Positions 26,827-36,190 of a stretch of 64,000 nucleotides of DNA are shown piece after piece (the first letter of the stretch is position 1; every line of letters starts with the position of its first letter). Made by a program: the position numbers and the translations under genes. Source of the stretch: Roseovarius faecimaris (lineage in GTDB: Bacteria > Pseudomonadota > Alphaproteobacteria > Rhodobacterales > Rhodobacteraceae); contig NZ_CP034348.1 of the NCBI RefSeq assembly GCF_009762325.1, forward strand, positions 1,680,501-1,744,500, given 5' to 3'. The notes beneath the pieces were generated by a model, which was not told the origin of the DNA, did not search any database, and saw nothing but the letters and a program-made list of their open reading frames with translations.

Positions 26827-26840
26827 TTAACAAAAGTCAA
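26827..26840 (+). promoter_or_regulatory. Nnr/Dnr-type box of the nirE operon
   Basis: TTAACAAAAGTCAA is a consensus match. The predicted start is about 26875, giving an unusually long leader of about 178 nt before the chosen nirE ATG. Confidence 0.72.
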
Positions 26841-27052
26841 GGCAGTCAGGGCCGGTGCCGCCCTAGGCTGAAGAGACAGGAAGCGCGAAAAGAACGATCG
26901 TGTGCGGGCTGCGAACCGGAGACCCTGACAAAGCCGCACCAGCGTTCCTCTGACCGTCTCCGAAAGGCGCGAGCCGCCCCGGGCCAATCGCGTGAAGATC
27001 AGCCAGCGCCTTTGCAAATTGCGAAGTGCCCTAAAGCCAGATGAGGGATCCG

Positions 27053-27838
27053 ATGTCAGCACTTCACACCCAAGGCCATGTCTACCTCATCGGAGCCGGA
27101 CCGGGGGATCCGGATCTGCTGACCGTGCGGGCGCTGCGGCTTATTCAGCAGGCCGAGATTGTCGTGCATGACCGGCTTGTTTCGCCCCAGATCATGGCGC
27201 TGATCCCGCCAGAGGCACAGTTGATCGACGTGGGCAAGGCGCCGGACCGTCACCCGTTTCCACAACCGAATATCAATGCGCTGCTGGTGTCGCTTGCGAT
27301 GCGCGGCCAGAAGGTGGTGCGCCTCAAGGGCGGCGATCCCTACATGTTTGGCCGCGGGTCCGAGGAAGTGGCCGAGTTGCGCGATGCCGGTATTTCCCAC
27401 ACGGTTGTGCCGGGTATCACCTCGGCGCAGGGCATTGCCTGCTCGACGGGCGTGCCGCTGACCCATCGGGGGCTGGCCACCGGGGTGCGGTTTGTCACCG
27501 GTCATTGCCGCGCCGGGCATGAGCTTGATCTGGACTGGGACGGGCTCACCCATACCGAGACGACACTGGTCATCTATATGGGGCGCGGCCAGGCCGGCCC
27601 GATTTCCGCCCGCCTGATGGCGGCGGGCCGGGCGTCCTCGACCCCCGTGATGCTGGTGGTGGATGGCACGCGCGCCACCGAAGAGCGGCATTTCACAACG
27701 CTCGCCGAAATGGCGGAGGTGGCGTCCCGGCTCGATGCGCACCGTCCGACGCTTATCGTCATCGGAGACGTGGTGGCACTGGCCGATGATCTTGCCACGC
27801 CGGTGGCACGTCCATTGTCGCAGGTGCGCCATGCCTAG
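27053..27838 (+). CDS. nirE: uroporphyrinogen-III C-methyltransferase (SUMT) for heme d1
   Basis: The 261-residue protein makes precorrin-2, the entry to heme d1 synthesis. SUMT signatures are clear: VYLIGAGPGDPDLLTVRALRL, VVHDRLVSPQIMALIP, VVRLKGGDPYMFGRGSEEVAEL and VPGITSAQGIACSTGVPLTHRG. The ATG at 27053 follows GAGGGA; an ATG at 27041 is possible. Its stop overlaps the nirC ATG. It opens the heme d1 operon. Confidence 0.93.
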   Translation: MSALHTQGHVYLIGAGPGDPDLLTVRALRLIQQAEIVVHDRLVSPQIMALIPPEAQLIDVGKAPDRHPFPQPNINALLVSLAMRGQKVVRLKGGDPYMFGRGSEEVAELRDAGISHTVVPGITSAQGIACSTGVPLTHRGLATGVRFVTGHCRAGHELDLDWDGLTHTETTLVIYMGRGQAGPISARLMAAGRASSTPVMLVVDGTRATEERHFTTLAEMAEVASRLDAHRPTLIVIGDVVALADDLATPVARPLSQVRHA

Positions 27839-28160
27839 AACCCTGACATTGGCGGGGGGGCTGGCTCTGTGGTCGGCCATTGCCATGGCCAGTGACAGCG
27901 CGCCGCAGGTTGAACCCGGACGCGCGACCGAGCTGGAGCGGCTGGTGATCCAGGATTGCGGGTCGTGCCACGGTCTGACGCTGAAGGGCGGGCTGGGCCG
28001 GGCGATCACCCCGGACCTGATGCAGCATTACGACCGCCATGATCTGCGCGATATCATTCTGGACGGGATCCCCGGCACCGCGATGCCGCCCTGGCGCCCG
28101 CTGATGACCGAGGCCGATGCGCTCTGGATTGCCGATTATCTGAGAGGAGAGACACCGTGA
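27831..28160 (+). CDS. nirC: NirC periplasmic cytochrome c
   Basis: The 109-residue protein has a signal peptide (1-20) and one heme motif, CGSCH (Cys43, Cys46, His47), with a likely axial Met in GTAMPPW. NirC is a small cytochrome of the heme d1 operon, proposed as an electron donor in NirS maturation. The ATG at 27831 overlaps the nirE stop; the gene is shorter than the open frame in which it sits. Confidence 0.9.
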   Translation: MPRTLTLAGGLALWSAIAMASDSAPQVEPGRATELERLVIQDCGSCHGLTLKGGLGRAITPDLMQHYDRHDLRDIILDGIPGTAMPPWRPLMTEADALWIADYLRGETP

Positions 28161-29305
28161 GAGGGCTCTTTGCACTTGTCGCCATCTTTTTCGCCACGAT
28201 GGGCTGGGCCGAGCCCAGGGTCGTGGCCACCGGTGATCTTGGGGTCGTGGTGGAACGGGCGACAGGCTCGGTTCTGATCGTGGACCGGTCCGAGATGGCC
28301 ATGCTGGCGCGGGTCGAAGGCTTTGGCGATCTCAGCCATGCGAGCCTGGTCTTTTCACCCGATGAGCGTTTTGCCTATGTCTTTGGCCGCGACGGCGGGC
28401 TGACCAAGCTCGACCTTGTCACGCAGAGTATCGCCAAACGGGTGATCCAGGCAGGCAATGCCATTGGCGGGGCAATCTCGGATGACGGCACGCTGGTGGC
28501 GGTGTCCAATTACGAGCCGGGCGGCGTGCGCATCTTCGATGCCGACACGCTTGAGATGGTGGCCGATCTGCCGACCGGCTCCAAGACGATTGGCCTTGTG
28601 GATGCGCCGGGACGGCGGTTCGTCTTCTCGACCTGGGACGATGGCGAGACATGGATCGCGGACCTTTCGGGCGATGAGATGCAGGTGCAGACCTTCGAAG
28701 GCGTCGGGGCCAACCCCTATGATGCCCTGATCACCGCGGATGGGCGGCGGTATATTGTGGGCCTCTTTGGCGAGGACGGGCTGACCGCCTTTGACCTCTG
28801 GGCCGATCCGCCCAAACAGGAGAAAATCCTGGCCGATTATGGCCGGGGTCAGCAGGACATGCCGGTCTACAAGATGCCGCATCTCGAAGGCTGGGCGCTG
28901 GCCGGTGACCGGTTCGCTCTGCCGGCGGTGGGCCATCATCAGGTGCTCTGGGTCGATGCGCAGACGCTTGAGGAGCTGGGCCGCACCAACATCCACGGTC
29001 AGCCGGTCTTTGCCGTGGCCCGGCCTGACGGGCGGCATGTCTGGGTCAACTATGCGCATCCCGACAATGACACGATCGAAATCATCGACAGCCAGTCGGG
29101 CGAGATCATCCACACGCTGAAACCCGGGCCTGCCGTCCTGCATATGGAGTTCGCACCGCGCGGGCATCAGGTGTGGCTGTCGGTGCGCGATGCGGACCGG
29201 ATCGACATCTACGACACGCGCAGCTTTGAAAAGCTGGGCGAAATCCCGGCCAAGACCCCCTCGGGCATCTTCTTTACCGCCCGCGCGCACCGGTCCGGCT
29301 TATGA
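28157..29305 (+). CDS. nirF: NirF, heme d1 biosynthesis protein
   Basis: The 382-residue protein is a d1-type propeller without the cytochrome c domain: ISDDGTLVAVSNYEPGGVRIFDADTLEM, VFSTWDDGETWIADLSGDEM and AVGHHQVLWVDAQTLEELG are NirS/NirN-like blades. An N-terminal hydrophobic segment (1-18) with a cleavable end (GWAEP) suggests periplasmic location; no lipobox cysteine is present. NirF acts late in heme d1 synthesis. The GTG at 28157 overlaps the nirC stop. Confidence 0.93.
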   Translation: MRGLFALVAIFFATMGWAEPRVVATGDLGVVVERATGSVLIVDRSEMAMLARVEGFGDLSHASLVFSPDERFAYVFGRDGGLTKLDLVTQSIAKRVIQAGNAIGGAISDDGTLVAVSNYEPGGVRIFDADTLEMVADLPTGSKTIGLVDAPGRRFVFSTWDDGETWIADLSGDEMQVQTFEGVGANPYDALITADGRRYIVGLFGEDGLTAFDLWADPPKQEKILADYGRGQQDMPVYKMPHLEGWALAGDRFALPAVGHHQVLWVDAQTLEELGRTNIHGQPVFAVARPDGRHVWVNYAHPDNDTIEIIDSQSGEIIHTLKPGPAVLHMEFAPRGHQVWLSVRDADRIDIYDTRSFEKLGEIPAKTPSGIFFTARAHRSGL

Positions 29306-30297
29306 GGAGCATGGCGATGGAGCTCGATAATCTGGACTGGAGACTGATGAACGACTGGCAGCGGGCGCTGCCGCTCGTCCCGCATCCGTTCAGGATTATC
29401 GGAGAGACGCTCAACACCACCGAAGAGGATATCCTTTTACGTCTGAAATCGCTTCTGGCCTCCGGCTCGATCAGCCGGGTTGGGGCGACCTGCCGTCCCA
29501 ACACGCTCGCGGCCAGCACGCTGGCCGCGGTGGCCGCGCCACCGGAACGGATAGAGGAGGTGGCCGCGATCATCACCGGGATCGAAGGGGTGAACCACAG
29601 CTATCAGCGTGAAAACGAGTGGAATATCTGGTTTGTCGCGACCGGTCCGACCCGGGACTTCGTGGATGCCGCGCTTGACGAGGTTGCCCGCAAGACCGGG
29701 CTGAAGGTGCTCGATCTGCGCCTGGTGCGGCCGTTCAATGTGGATCTGGGCTTTGCGCTGGACGGCACGAGCACGATGCCGCCGCCGGTGCCGGTGGACG
29801 AGACAGTGCCGCTTGAGGAAGGCGACCGCGCGCTGATGCAGGCGCTGTCAGAAGGCATGGCGCTGGTCACGCGGCCCTTTGCGGCGCTGGGGGAACAACT
29901 GGGGCGCAGCGAGGGCGACATTCTCGACCGGGTGCGGGCGCTCGCGCAATCGGGGGTGCTGTCGCGGATCGGGCTGATCGTGCGGCACCGGCCGCTGGGC
30001 TGGCGCTCCAACGCGATGTGCGTGTTTGACGTGCCTGCCGACGAGATCGAGGAAAAGGGCCGTGCGCTGACCCAGGTGCAGGGGGTGACACTGTGTTACG
30101 AACGCCGCCCCGCGCCCGGAGACTGGCCCTACACGCTCTATTGCATGATCCACGGCCGCAGCCGGTCAGAGGCGCTGGATGTGCTGTCACTGGCGCGGGT
30201 GCGGGCGCAGCTTACGGGTTATGACTACAAGGTTCTGTTCAGTACCCGCTGCTTCAAGCAGACCGGCGCGCTGATCGACAAGACGGAGAGGGCCTGA
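29302..30297 (+). CDS. nirDL: fused siroheme decarboxylase NirD-L
   Basis: The 331-residue protein contains two Lrp/AsnC-type modules in tandem. The first begins WRLMNDWQRALPLVPHPF and has a helix-turn-helix-like SRVGATCRPNTL; the second begins DRALMQALSEGMALVTRPF with SRIGLIVRHRPLGW. Both carry the core histidine and arginine patterns of siroheme decarboxylases. The D and L halves are encoded as one protein, as in Paracoccus, and with NirG and NirH it removes acetate-derived carboxylates from siroheme. The start overlaps the nirF stop by 4 bp; a second in-frame ATG lies 12 bp downstream. Confidence 0.92.
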   Translation: MRSMAMELDNLDWRLMNDWQRALPLVPHPFRIIGETLNTTEEDILLRLKSLLASGSISRVGATCRPNTLAASTLAAVAAPPERIEEVAAIITGIEGVNHSYQRENEWNIWFVATGPTRDFVDAALDEVARKTGLKVLDLRLVRPFNVDLGFALDGTSTMPPPVPVDETVPLEEGDRALMQALSEGMALVTRPFAALGEQLGRSEGDILDRVRALAQSGVLSRIGLIVRHRPLGWRSNAMCVFDVPADEIEEKGRALTQVQGVTLCYERRPAPGDWPYTLYCMIHGRSRSEALDVLSLARVRAQLTGYDYKVLFSTRCFKQTGALIDKTERA

Positions 30298-30743
30298 TGC
30301 TGGACGACACGGACCGCGCGATCATCAACGCGCTACAGGAAGGCTTCCCTCTGGCGTCGCGCCCTTATGCGCAGGCGGCGGAGCGGTTGGGGCTGAGCGA
30401 AGCGGACCTGCTCTCGCGGCTCACGGCGATGAAAGAGGCGGGCGTGATCACCCGCTTTGGCCCGTTCTTTGACGCCGCCGCGATGGGTGGGGCGTTCTGC
30501 CTGTGTGCGATAGCCGTGCCCGAGGACCGGTTCGATGAGGTCAACGACGCGGTCAATGCCTTCCCGGAAGTGGCCCATAACTACAAGCGCACGCACCGGC
30601 TGAACATGTGGTTCGTGCTGGCGACCGAGACCGAGGATGGCATCGGGGCCGCCGCGCGGGAGATTGAAGCGGCGACAGGGCTGACGGTCTATCTCTTTCC
30701 CAAGCTGCGCGAATTTTTCATCGGTTTCCGGGTGGCGGCATGA
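30297..30743 (+). CDS. nirG: siroheme decarboxylase subunit NirG
   Basis: The 148-residue single-module Lrp-like protein begins LDDTDRAIINALQEGFPLASRPYAQAAERLG and has ITRFGPFFDAAAMGG at the functional loop, followed by AHNYKRTHRLNMWFV. It joins NirD-L and NirH in converting siroheme to didecarboxysiroheme. It abuts nirDL with overlapping start and stop. Confidence 0.9.
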   Translation: MLDDTDRAIINALQEGFPLASRPYAQAAERLGLSEADLLSRLTAMKEAGVITRFGPFFDAAAMGGAFCLCAIAVPEDRFDEVNDAVNAFPEVAHNYKRTHRLNMWFVLATETEDGIGAAAREIEAATGLTVYLFPKLREFFIGFRVAA

Positions 30744-31228
30744 GTATTTCAGCCCAGGATCGCACGCTGATCGAAGCCTGCCAGGGCGGTTTGCCCTTCG
30801 TGCCCGAGCCCTACGCGGCCATTGCCGAAAAGACCGGCATGGACGAGGCCGAGGTGATCGACCGTCTGGCCGCATTGAAAGAGCGCGGCATCGTGCGCCG
30901 CATCGGCATCGCCCCCAATCATTACAAGCTGGGCATGACCGCCAACGGCATGACCGTGTGGGATGTCTGTGACGATGCGGTGCAGGAACTCGGCCCGCTG
31001 GTGGGCGCGATGGAGGCGGTGACGCATTGCTATATCCGCCCGCGCGCGCTGCCGATTTGGCCCTATAACCTTTTTGCGATGGTGCATGGCGCGAGCCGCG
31101 ATGAGGTTGAGGCCAAACGCGCCGTAATCGCGGAGCTGTTGGGCGACGCCTGCCGCGCCTCCGACATTCTCTATTCGACCGCCATTCTCAAGAAAACGGG
31201 CCTGCGCCTGAAGAAGGGAGCCTCCTGA
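30740..31228 (+). CDS. nirH: siroheme decarboxylase subunit NirH
   Basis: The 162-residue Lrp-like protein has [47 protein letters not shown] and [24 protein letters not shown], with a histidine in the functional loop typical of the catalytic partner. It overlaps both nirG and nirJ by 1-4 bp. With nirDL and nirG it gives four Lrp-type modules in total. Confidence 0.9.
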   Translation: MSISAQDRTLIEACQGGLPFVPEPYAAIAEKTGMDEAEVIDRLAALKERGIVRRIGIAPNHYKLGMTANGMTVWDVCDDAVQELGPLVGAMEAVTHCYIRPRALPIWPYNLFAMVHGASRDEVEAKRAVIAELLGDACRASDILYSTAILKKTGLRLKKGAS

Positions 31229-32439
31229 TGTTTCGACTGAGCCAATACATGGAGCAACTGATCACCCCGACGCCGGTGCGTCCGCGCCGGGGGGAGGTGC
31301 GCCCGGTGGTAATCTGGAACCTGACGCGCCGCTGCAATCTGAAGTGCCGCCATTGCTATACAACCTCGGCTGATCTGGCCTTTCCGGGTGAGTTGAGCAC
31401 CGAACAGGTGTTCGAGGTGATCGACGATCTGGCGGAGTTTGGCCTTCCGGCGCTGATCCTGTCGGGCGGAGAGCCACTGTCGCGGCCAGACTTCTTTGAG
31501 ATCGCGCGCTATGCCCGGCCCAAGTTCCGCTATCTGGCGCTCTCGACCAACGGCACCAAGATCGAAGGCGAGGCGGCCCGGCAGGTGGCCGAAATCGGGT
31601 TCAATTACGTGGGCATTTCCATCGACGGCGTGGGCAAGACAAATGACTGGTTCCGCGGCAAGGACGGCGCCTTTGCCGAGGCGCTTTCTGGCGTGCAGAC
31701 CTGCAAGGAGCTGGGCATCAAAGTGGGCCTGCGCTTTACGCCCACCGAGGAAAACGCCGATCAACTGCCGCAGATCCTGGACCTGTGCGAGGCGGAGGGG
31801 ATCGACAAGTTCTACATGTCGCACCTTGTCTATGCCGGACGGGGCAACAAGAACCGGGGCGAGGATGCAGGCCATGCGCGGGCGCGCAAGGCCGTCAACC
31901 TGCTGATCGAAAGGGCCTGGGATGCGCTGAAGAACGGCCGACATTTCGAGGTGGTGACCGGCAACAATGACGCCGATGCGGTGCTGTTCCTCAACTGGGT
32001 GCGCGACAATTTCGCCCCTGAGAAGGCCGAGCATGTGGAGGCGCATCTGCGCGCCTGGGGCGGCAATTCGTCGGGCATCGGCGTGGCCAATATCGACCCT
32101 GTGGGCAAGGTCCATCCCGACACGTACTGGTCGGATTACACGATCGGAAATGTGAAACAGACCAAATTCACCGAGCTCTGGACCGGCGACGACAAGATGC
32201 TGGCGCTTTTGCGCACGCGGCCCCGGCCGCTGGAGGGGCGCTGTGGGGCCTGTGCGCATAAGGATGTCTGTGGCGGCAACACCCGCATTCGCGCGCTGCA
32301 ACTGACGGGTAATCCCTGGGCCGAGGACCCGGCCTGTTATCTGAGCGATGCGGAGATTGGCGTGAATGATGCCGCCCCGCGTCTTGAAGTCTCGACCTTC
32401 CGAGGAAAACGGTATGATCCGGAACATCATTTTTACTAG
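31228..32439 (+). CDS. nirJ: NirJ radical SAM enzyme of heme d1 synthesis
   Basis: The 403-residue protein has the radical SAM motif C36-x3-C40-x2-C43 in [15 protein letters not shown], then [13 protein letters not shown] and a C-terminal SPASM-type cysteine cluster ([22 protein letters not shown]). NirJ replaces two propionate side chains of didecarboxysiroheme with oxo groups. It overlaps nirH at its start, and its end overlaps the nirN start by 26 bp. Confidence 0.95.
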   Translation: MFRLSQYMEQLITPTPVRPRRGEVRPVVIWNLTRRCNLKCRHCYTTSADLAFPGELSTEQVFEVIDDLAEFGLPALILSGGEPLSRPDFFEIARYARPKFRYLALSTNGTKIEGEAARQVAEIGFNYVGISIDGVGKTNDWFRGKDGAFAEALSGVQTCKELGIKVGLRFTPTEENADQLPQILDLCEAEGIDKFYMSHLVYAGRGNKNRGEDAGHARARKAVNLLIERAWDALKNGRHFEVVTGNNDADAVLFLNWVRDNFAPEKAEHVEAHLRAWGGNSSGIGVANIDPVGKVHPDTYWSDYTIGNVKQTKFTELWTGDDKMLALLRTRPRPLEGRCGACAHKDVCGGNTRIRALQLTGNPWAEDPACYLSDAEIGVNDAAPRLEVSTFRGKRYDPEHHFY

Positions 32440-33964
32440 CGCGGCGGCGGCTCTCTGCGCCCTTGCGGGGCAGCTCGCGGCGGCGGAGCCAGAGCCGGAG
32501 GTGCTCTTTGCAACCCATTGCGCGGTCTGTCATGGCGATGACCGGCTGGGCGCGCTGGGGCCTGCACTGATCCCCGAGGCGTTGAAGAGGCTGAAGGGCG
32601 ACAAGCTGCAGGCGGTGATCGCGCAGGGGCGGGATGCCACCCAGATGCCGGGCTTTGCCGATCAGCTCAATGCCGAGGAAATCGCCGTTCTCGCGGCCTA
32701 TCTGCATGAGCCGCTGCCGGACATACCCACCTGGGACAAGGCCAGGATCGAAAGCACGCTGGTGCTGAACGAGGATTATGCCGAACCCGCTGGTCCGGAG
32801 CATGGGGCGGACCCGCTGAACCTCACGATCGTGGTGGAGACGGGCGATCATCACATTTCGATCCTCGATGGCGACAAGATGGAGGTCATGCAACGGCTGG
32901 AGACGCCTCTGGCGGTGCATGGCGGCCCGAAGTTTTCGCCCGACGGGCGGTTCGTCTTTATCATGTCGCGCGATGGCTGGGTGCAGAAGGTGGATTTGTG
33001 GAACATGGCCGAAGTGGGCCGCGTCCGCGCGGGGGTCAACTCCCGCAATATCGCGATGAGTGCGGATGGCAAATGGCTGGCCGTGGCCAATTACCTGCCG
33101 ATGACGCTGACGATCCTGTCGACCGACGATCTGAGCGTGGCGGAGGTGAAGGAGATTGTCGGCAAGAATGGCCAGCCAAGCCGGGTATCTGCCGTCTATC
33201 AGGCGCCGCCGCGCGAAAGCTTTGTTCTGGCGCTGAAGGACGTGCCCGAAATCTGGGAGGTTTTCTATGGCGAGGACCCGCCGTTCTATGGCTTCGTGCA
33301 TGATTATCGCGATGAAGGCGTCCTTGGATATGACGAGCCGTTCCCGGTACGGCAGATCACGCTCAAGGACATCATGGACGACTTCTTCTTCTCGCAGGAT
33401 TACGAATATGTCATGGGCGCGTCGCGCGACGGGATGGGCGGGCATGTCGTCGATCTGGTGATCGGTCACACGATTGCGGCGCTCGATCTGCCGGGCATGC
33501 CGCATCTGGGCTCGGGTATCACCTGGGAACGCGACGGCCGCACGGTGATGGCCACGCCGCATTTACGGGACAGCCTGTTGTCGGTGATTGACATGAAAAG
33601 CTGGGAAACGGTGGCGCAGGTCGCGACCGACGGGCCCGGTTTCTTCTTGAGAAGTCACGAGAACACGCCATATCTGTGGGCAGATGTCTTCTTTGGCCCC
33701 AATCGCGACGTGATGCATGTGATCGACAAGCAGAGCCTCGAGATCGTCAAATCCCTGCGTCCGGCAGAGGGCAAGACGGTGGCGCATGTGGAGTTTGACC
33801 GCTATGGCAAATATGCTCTGGTCAGCATCTGGGAGCAGGATGGCGCGGTGATTGTCTATGACGCGGCCACGCTGGAAGAGATCAAGCGCCTGCCGATGGT
33901 GAAACCTTCAGGGAAATACAATGTCTTCAACAAGATCACCTTCTCCGCCGGGACCAGCCACTGA
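32414..33964 (+). CDS. nirN: NirN, dihydro-heme d1 dehydrogenase
   Basis: The 516-residue protein resembles NirS in plan: signal peptide (1-24), a cytochrome c domain with CAVCH (Cys36, Cys39, His40), and a d1-type propeller with [29 protein letters not shown] and [12 protein letters not shown] at the end. NirN oxidises dihydro-heme d1, the last step before NirS insertion. It is less similar to nitrite reductases in the active-site loops and lies in the heme d1 operon, which fixes the assignment. The ATG at 32414 lies inside nirJ; the frame upstream is not needed. Confidence 0.92.
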   Translation: MIRNIIFTSAAAALCALAGQLAAAEPEPEVLFATHCAVCHGDDRLGALGPALIPEALKRLKGDKLQAVIAQGRDATQMPGFADQLNAEEIAVLAAYLHEPLPDIPTWDKARIESTLVLNEDYAEPAGPEHGADPLNLTIVVETGDHHISILDGDKMEVMQRLETPLAVHGGPKFSPDGRFVFIMSRDGWVQKVDLWNMAEVGRVRAGVNSRNIAMSADGKWLAVANYLPMTLTILSTDDLSVAEVKEIVGKNGQPSRVSAVYQAPPRESFVLALKDVPEIWEVFYGEDPPFYGFVHDYRDEGVLGYDEPFPVRQITLKDIMDDFFFSQDYEYVMGASRDGMGGHVVDLVIGHTIAALDLPGMPHLGSGITWERDGRTVMATPHLRDSLLSVIDMKSWETVAQVATDGPGFFLRSHENTPYLWADVFFGPNRDVMHVIDKQSLEIVKSLRPAEGKTVAHVEFDRYGKYALVSIWEQDGAVIVYDAATLEEIKRLPMVKPSGKYNVFNKITFSAGTSH

Positions 33965-34652
33965 ACTGCTGATCATCTCGCATGGGTCACCGTCGGAACC
34001 TGCGCCGCAGGAGGCGTTCGTGCGGGAACTGGCCGCGCGCGTGGCTGAGGTGTCGGGTGCCGAAGTGCGCGGTGCGACGCTGGCCGCAGAAGGCGCCCTG
34101 GAGGCGGCGGTGGAAGGGCTCTCGCATCCGCTGGTCTTTCCGCATTTCATGGCCGATGGCTGGTTCGTGGCGACCAATATGCAAAAGCGGCTGGCGAAGG
34201 CGGGGCTGGCGGAGTGGACGACACTGACCCCACTGGGCCTGCTGTCCGATTTGTCGGCTCTGGCGCTGGAGCATCTGCGCCGTGCGATGCAGGAGAGTGG
34301 GCTGCCGGTGGGAGAGACGACACTGATCGTGGCCGCCCACGGCTCTCCGTCCAACCGGCGCCCGGCGGAGGTCACGGAACGCTTTGCCGCGCAGCTTCGC
34401 GCAGCGCCGGATTTTGCCGCAGTGCGGACAGGGTATGTGGATGAAGAGCCCAGCATCGAGGACGCCGCATCGGTGGAGGGCCCGGCGCTGGTGCTGCCGT
34501 TCTTTGCCGCCGAGGCCGGGCATGTGCTAATGGATTTGCCAGAAGGGCTGGAGGCGGCCGGGTTTGACGGGCTTGTGCTGCCCCCGATCGGCACCTGGGA
34601 GGAAATCCCGCGACTGATTGCCGCGCATCTGCGCGAGAGAGCCGCGGCATGA
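33921..34652 (+). CDS. CbiX/SirB-like two-domain chelatase
   Basis: The 243-residue protein has two similar halves, each with an HGSPS motif (LIISHGSPSEPA near residue 20, VAAHGSPSNRR near residue 140) and a hydrophobic segment (VFPHFMADGWFV, VLPFFAAEAGHVL). This is the layout of CbiX_L/SirB chelatases that insert Co or Fe into sirohydrochlorin. In this operon it most likely supplies siroheme for heme d1 synthesis. The ATG at 33921 overlaps the nirN end by 44 bp behind CAGGGAAATACA. Metal specificity cannot be read from sequence alone. Confidence 0.78.
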   Translation: MSSTRSPSPPGPATELLIISHGSPSEPAPQEAFVRELAARVAEVSGAEVRGATLAAEGALEAAVEGLSHPLVFPHFMADGWFVATNMQKRLAKAGLAEWTTLTPLGLLSDLSALALEHLRRAMQESGLPVGETTLIVAAHGSPSNRRPAEVTERFAAQLRAAPDFAAVRTGYVDEEPSIEDAASVEGPALVLPFFAAEAGHVLMDLPEGLEAAGFDGLVLPPIGTWEEIPRLIAAHLRERAAA

Positions 34653-34876
34653 CCGAGGGGCGCTGGCCAGTCTGGAAACTGGCGATCCTTCTCTATCCCT
34701 TCACGGCGGGCACCGTCGCGATCAACCTGTTTTTGCTGTTCCTCATGCTCCAATTCGTCGGGATTTCGGCGCTTTCGCCGGTGGCCTCGCTGATCGGGGG
34801 GCTGATCCTGGGCATACCCGCCACCTGGGCGGCGGGCAAATGGGCGCGACATTTGATGGATGAAGCCGATTCTTGA
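34649..34876 (+). CDS. small two-span membrane protein in the heme d1 operon
   Basis: The 75-residue protein has two hydrophobic stretches (about 14-36 and 42-62) ending in a short cationic/acidic tail. It overlaps the chelatase stop by 4 bp, so it is translated with the operon. I do not recognise a family. It may be a membrane anchor or transport helper for a heme d1 intermediate. Confidence 0.65.
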   Translation: MTEGRWPVWKLAILLYPFTAGTVAINLFLLFLMLQFVGISALSPVASLIGGLILGIPATWAAGKWARHLMDEADS

Positions 34877-34886
34877 CCTTGGTTAA
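34873..34886 (+). promoter_or_regulatory. Nnr/Dnr-type box of the hemA promoter
   Basis: TTGACCTTGGTTAA is a consensus match overlapping the end of the small membrane gene. The predicted start is about 34921, with TTCTCT at the -10 position (34909-34914) and a 28-nt leader before hemA, the same leader length as nirS. Confidence 0.75.
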
Positions 34887-34948
34887 GGCCAGCGCGGCCC
34901 GGAGGTGGTTCTCTCGAACAGACACTAGGATTATTCGGGAGCCGCTTC

Positions 34949-36163
34949 ATGGACTATCAGGGATTTTTCGAGGAGACCTTGGCCGATCTTCGCGATGAGG
35001 GAAATTATCGCGTCTTCGCCGAGCTTGAGCGGCCCGTGAACGACGCCCCCCGCGCCATCCAGCATGTGAACGGCTCAACGCGCCCGGTCACGGTGTGGTG
35101 CTCCAATGATTACCTGGGCATGGGCAAAAGCCAGCTTGTGCGTGACACGATCGCCCGCACTGTTCTGGAAGACGGGGCCGGGGCCGGGGGCACGCGCAAT
35201 ATTTCCGGCACGGCGCATCTGCATGTGGAACTGGAGCGCACGCTGGCCGAGCTGCATGGCAAGGAGGCGGCCCTGCTCTTTACCTCGGGCTATGTCTCCA
35301 ACTGGGCGAGCCTGAGCACGCTGGGGGCCAAGCTGCCCGATTGCACCATCCTGTCGGATGCCAAGAACCATGCGTCGATGATCGAAGGCATCCGCCACTC
35401 AAAAGCGCGCAAGGTGATCTGGGAGCATAACAACCCCGAGGATCTGGACCGCAAGCTGGCCGCCCTGCCGAAGGACGGCGCCAAGATCGTTGCGTTCGAA
35501 TCCGTCTATTCGATGGATGGCGACATCTGCCCGATGGCCGAGATTCTGGACGTGGCCGAGGCGCATGGCGCGATGACCTATCTCGATGAGGTGCATGCCG
35601 TTGGGCTTTACGGGCCGCGCGGCGGCGGGATTGCCGAGCGTGAAGGTCTGGCGGACCGCGTGACGGTGATCGAAGGCACGCTGGCCAAGGCCTTTGGCGT
35701 CATGGGGGGCTATGTGGCCGCCTCTGCGGCGCTCTGCGATTTCATCCGGTCCTTTGCGAGCGGGTTCATCTTTACCACCGCCTTACCACCCGCGCTGGCG
35801 GCGGGGGCCAATGCCTCGATCCGGCATCTGATGCGCTCGGACATGGAGCGGATGCGTCAGCGGCGCAACGTGGCCCTGCTGCGCGAGCTGCTCGACCGGC
35901 AGCGCATTCCGCATATGCAAAACCCCAGCCATATCGTGCCGGTGATGGTGGGCGACCCGTTCAAGGCGAAGTTCCTCAGCGACACGCTGCTGGAAAGCTA
36001 CGGCATCTATGTGCAGCCGATCAATTATCCGACTGTTGCCAAGGGGACGGAGCGGCTGAGGATCACGCCGTCACCTCTGCATACGGATGCGGATATTCAT
36101 CATCTGGCAGGGGCACTGAGCGAGCTGTGGTCGCAATGCGCGCTGAGCCGCGCGGTGGCGTAA
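34949..36163 (+). CDS. hemA: 5-aminolevulinate synthase
   Basis: This 404-residue PLP enzyme condenses glycine and succinyl-CoA to 5-aminolevulinate, the first step of tetrapyrrole synthesis in alphaproteobacteria. Signatures include [44 protein letters not shown] and the PLP-lysine segment [15 protein letters not shown] (Lys247). Its own Nnr/Dnr box suggests it boosts tetrapyrrole supply for heme d1 and the c-type cytochromes during denitrification. A housekeeping copy may exist elsewhere. Confidence 0.93.
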   Translation: MDYQGFFEETLADLRDEGNYRVFAELERPVNDAPRAIQHVNGSTRPVTVWCSNDYLGMGKSQLVRDTIARTVLEDGAGAGGTRNISGTAHLHVELERTLAELHGKEAALLFTSGYVSNWASLSTLGAKLPDCTILSDAKNHASMIEGIRHSKARKVIWEHNNPEDLDRKLAALPKDGAKIVAFESVYSMDGDICPMAEILDVAEAHGAMTYLDEVHAVGLYGPRGGGIAEREGLADRVTVIEGTLAKAFGVMGGYVAASAALCDFIRSFASGFIFTTALPPALAAGANASIRHLMRSDMERMRQRRNVALLRELLDRQRIPHMQNPSHIVPVMVGDPFKAKFLSDTLLESYGIYVQPINYPTVAKGTERLRITPSPLHTDADIHHLAGALSELWSQCALSRAVA

Positions 36164-36166
36164 CGC

Positions 36167-36184
36167 CCCGCGCGCCCTCGCGGG
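36167..36184. terminator. GC hairpin between convergent hemA and nosX
   Basis: CCCGCG (36167-36172) and CGCGGG (36179-36184) form a 6-bp stem with a 6-base loop between the two stop codons. No T-run follows on either strand, so terminator function is tentative. Confidence 0.35.
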
Positions 36185-36190
36185 ATCAGA

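Larger units (their letters stand above)
26582..27052. other. divergent norC-nirE promoter region
   Basis: This 471-bp gap between the divergent nor and heme d1 operons holds two 14-bp boxes, one for each direction. Between the nirE box and the nirE start lie about 210 bp with no convincing gene; the overlapping open frames have no family signature. Confidence 0.65.

Noticed and set aside
26667..27062. A possible small gene in the norC-nirE gap
   Set aside because: Overlapping open frames on both strands cross the regulatory boxes and have no domain or ribosome site.
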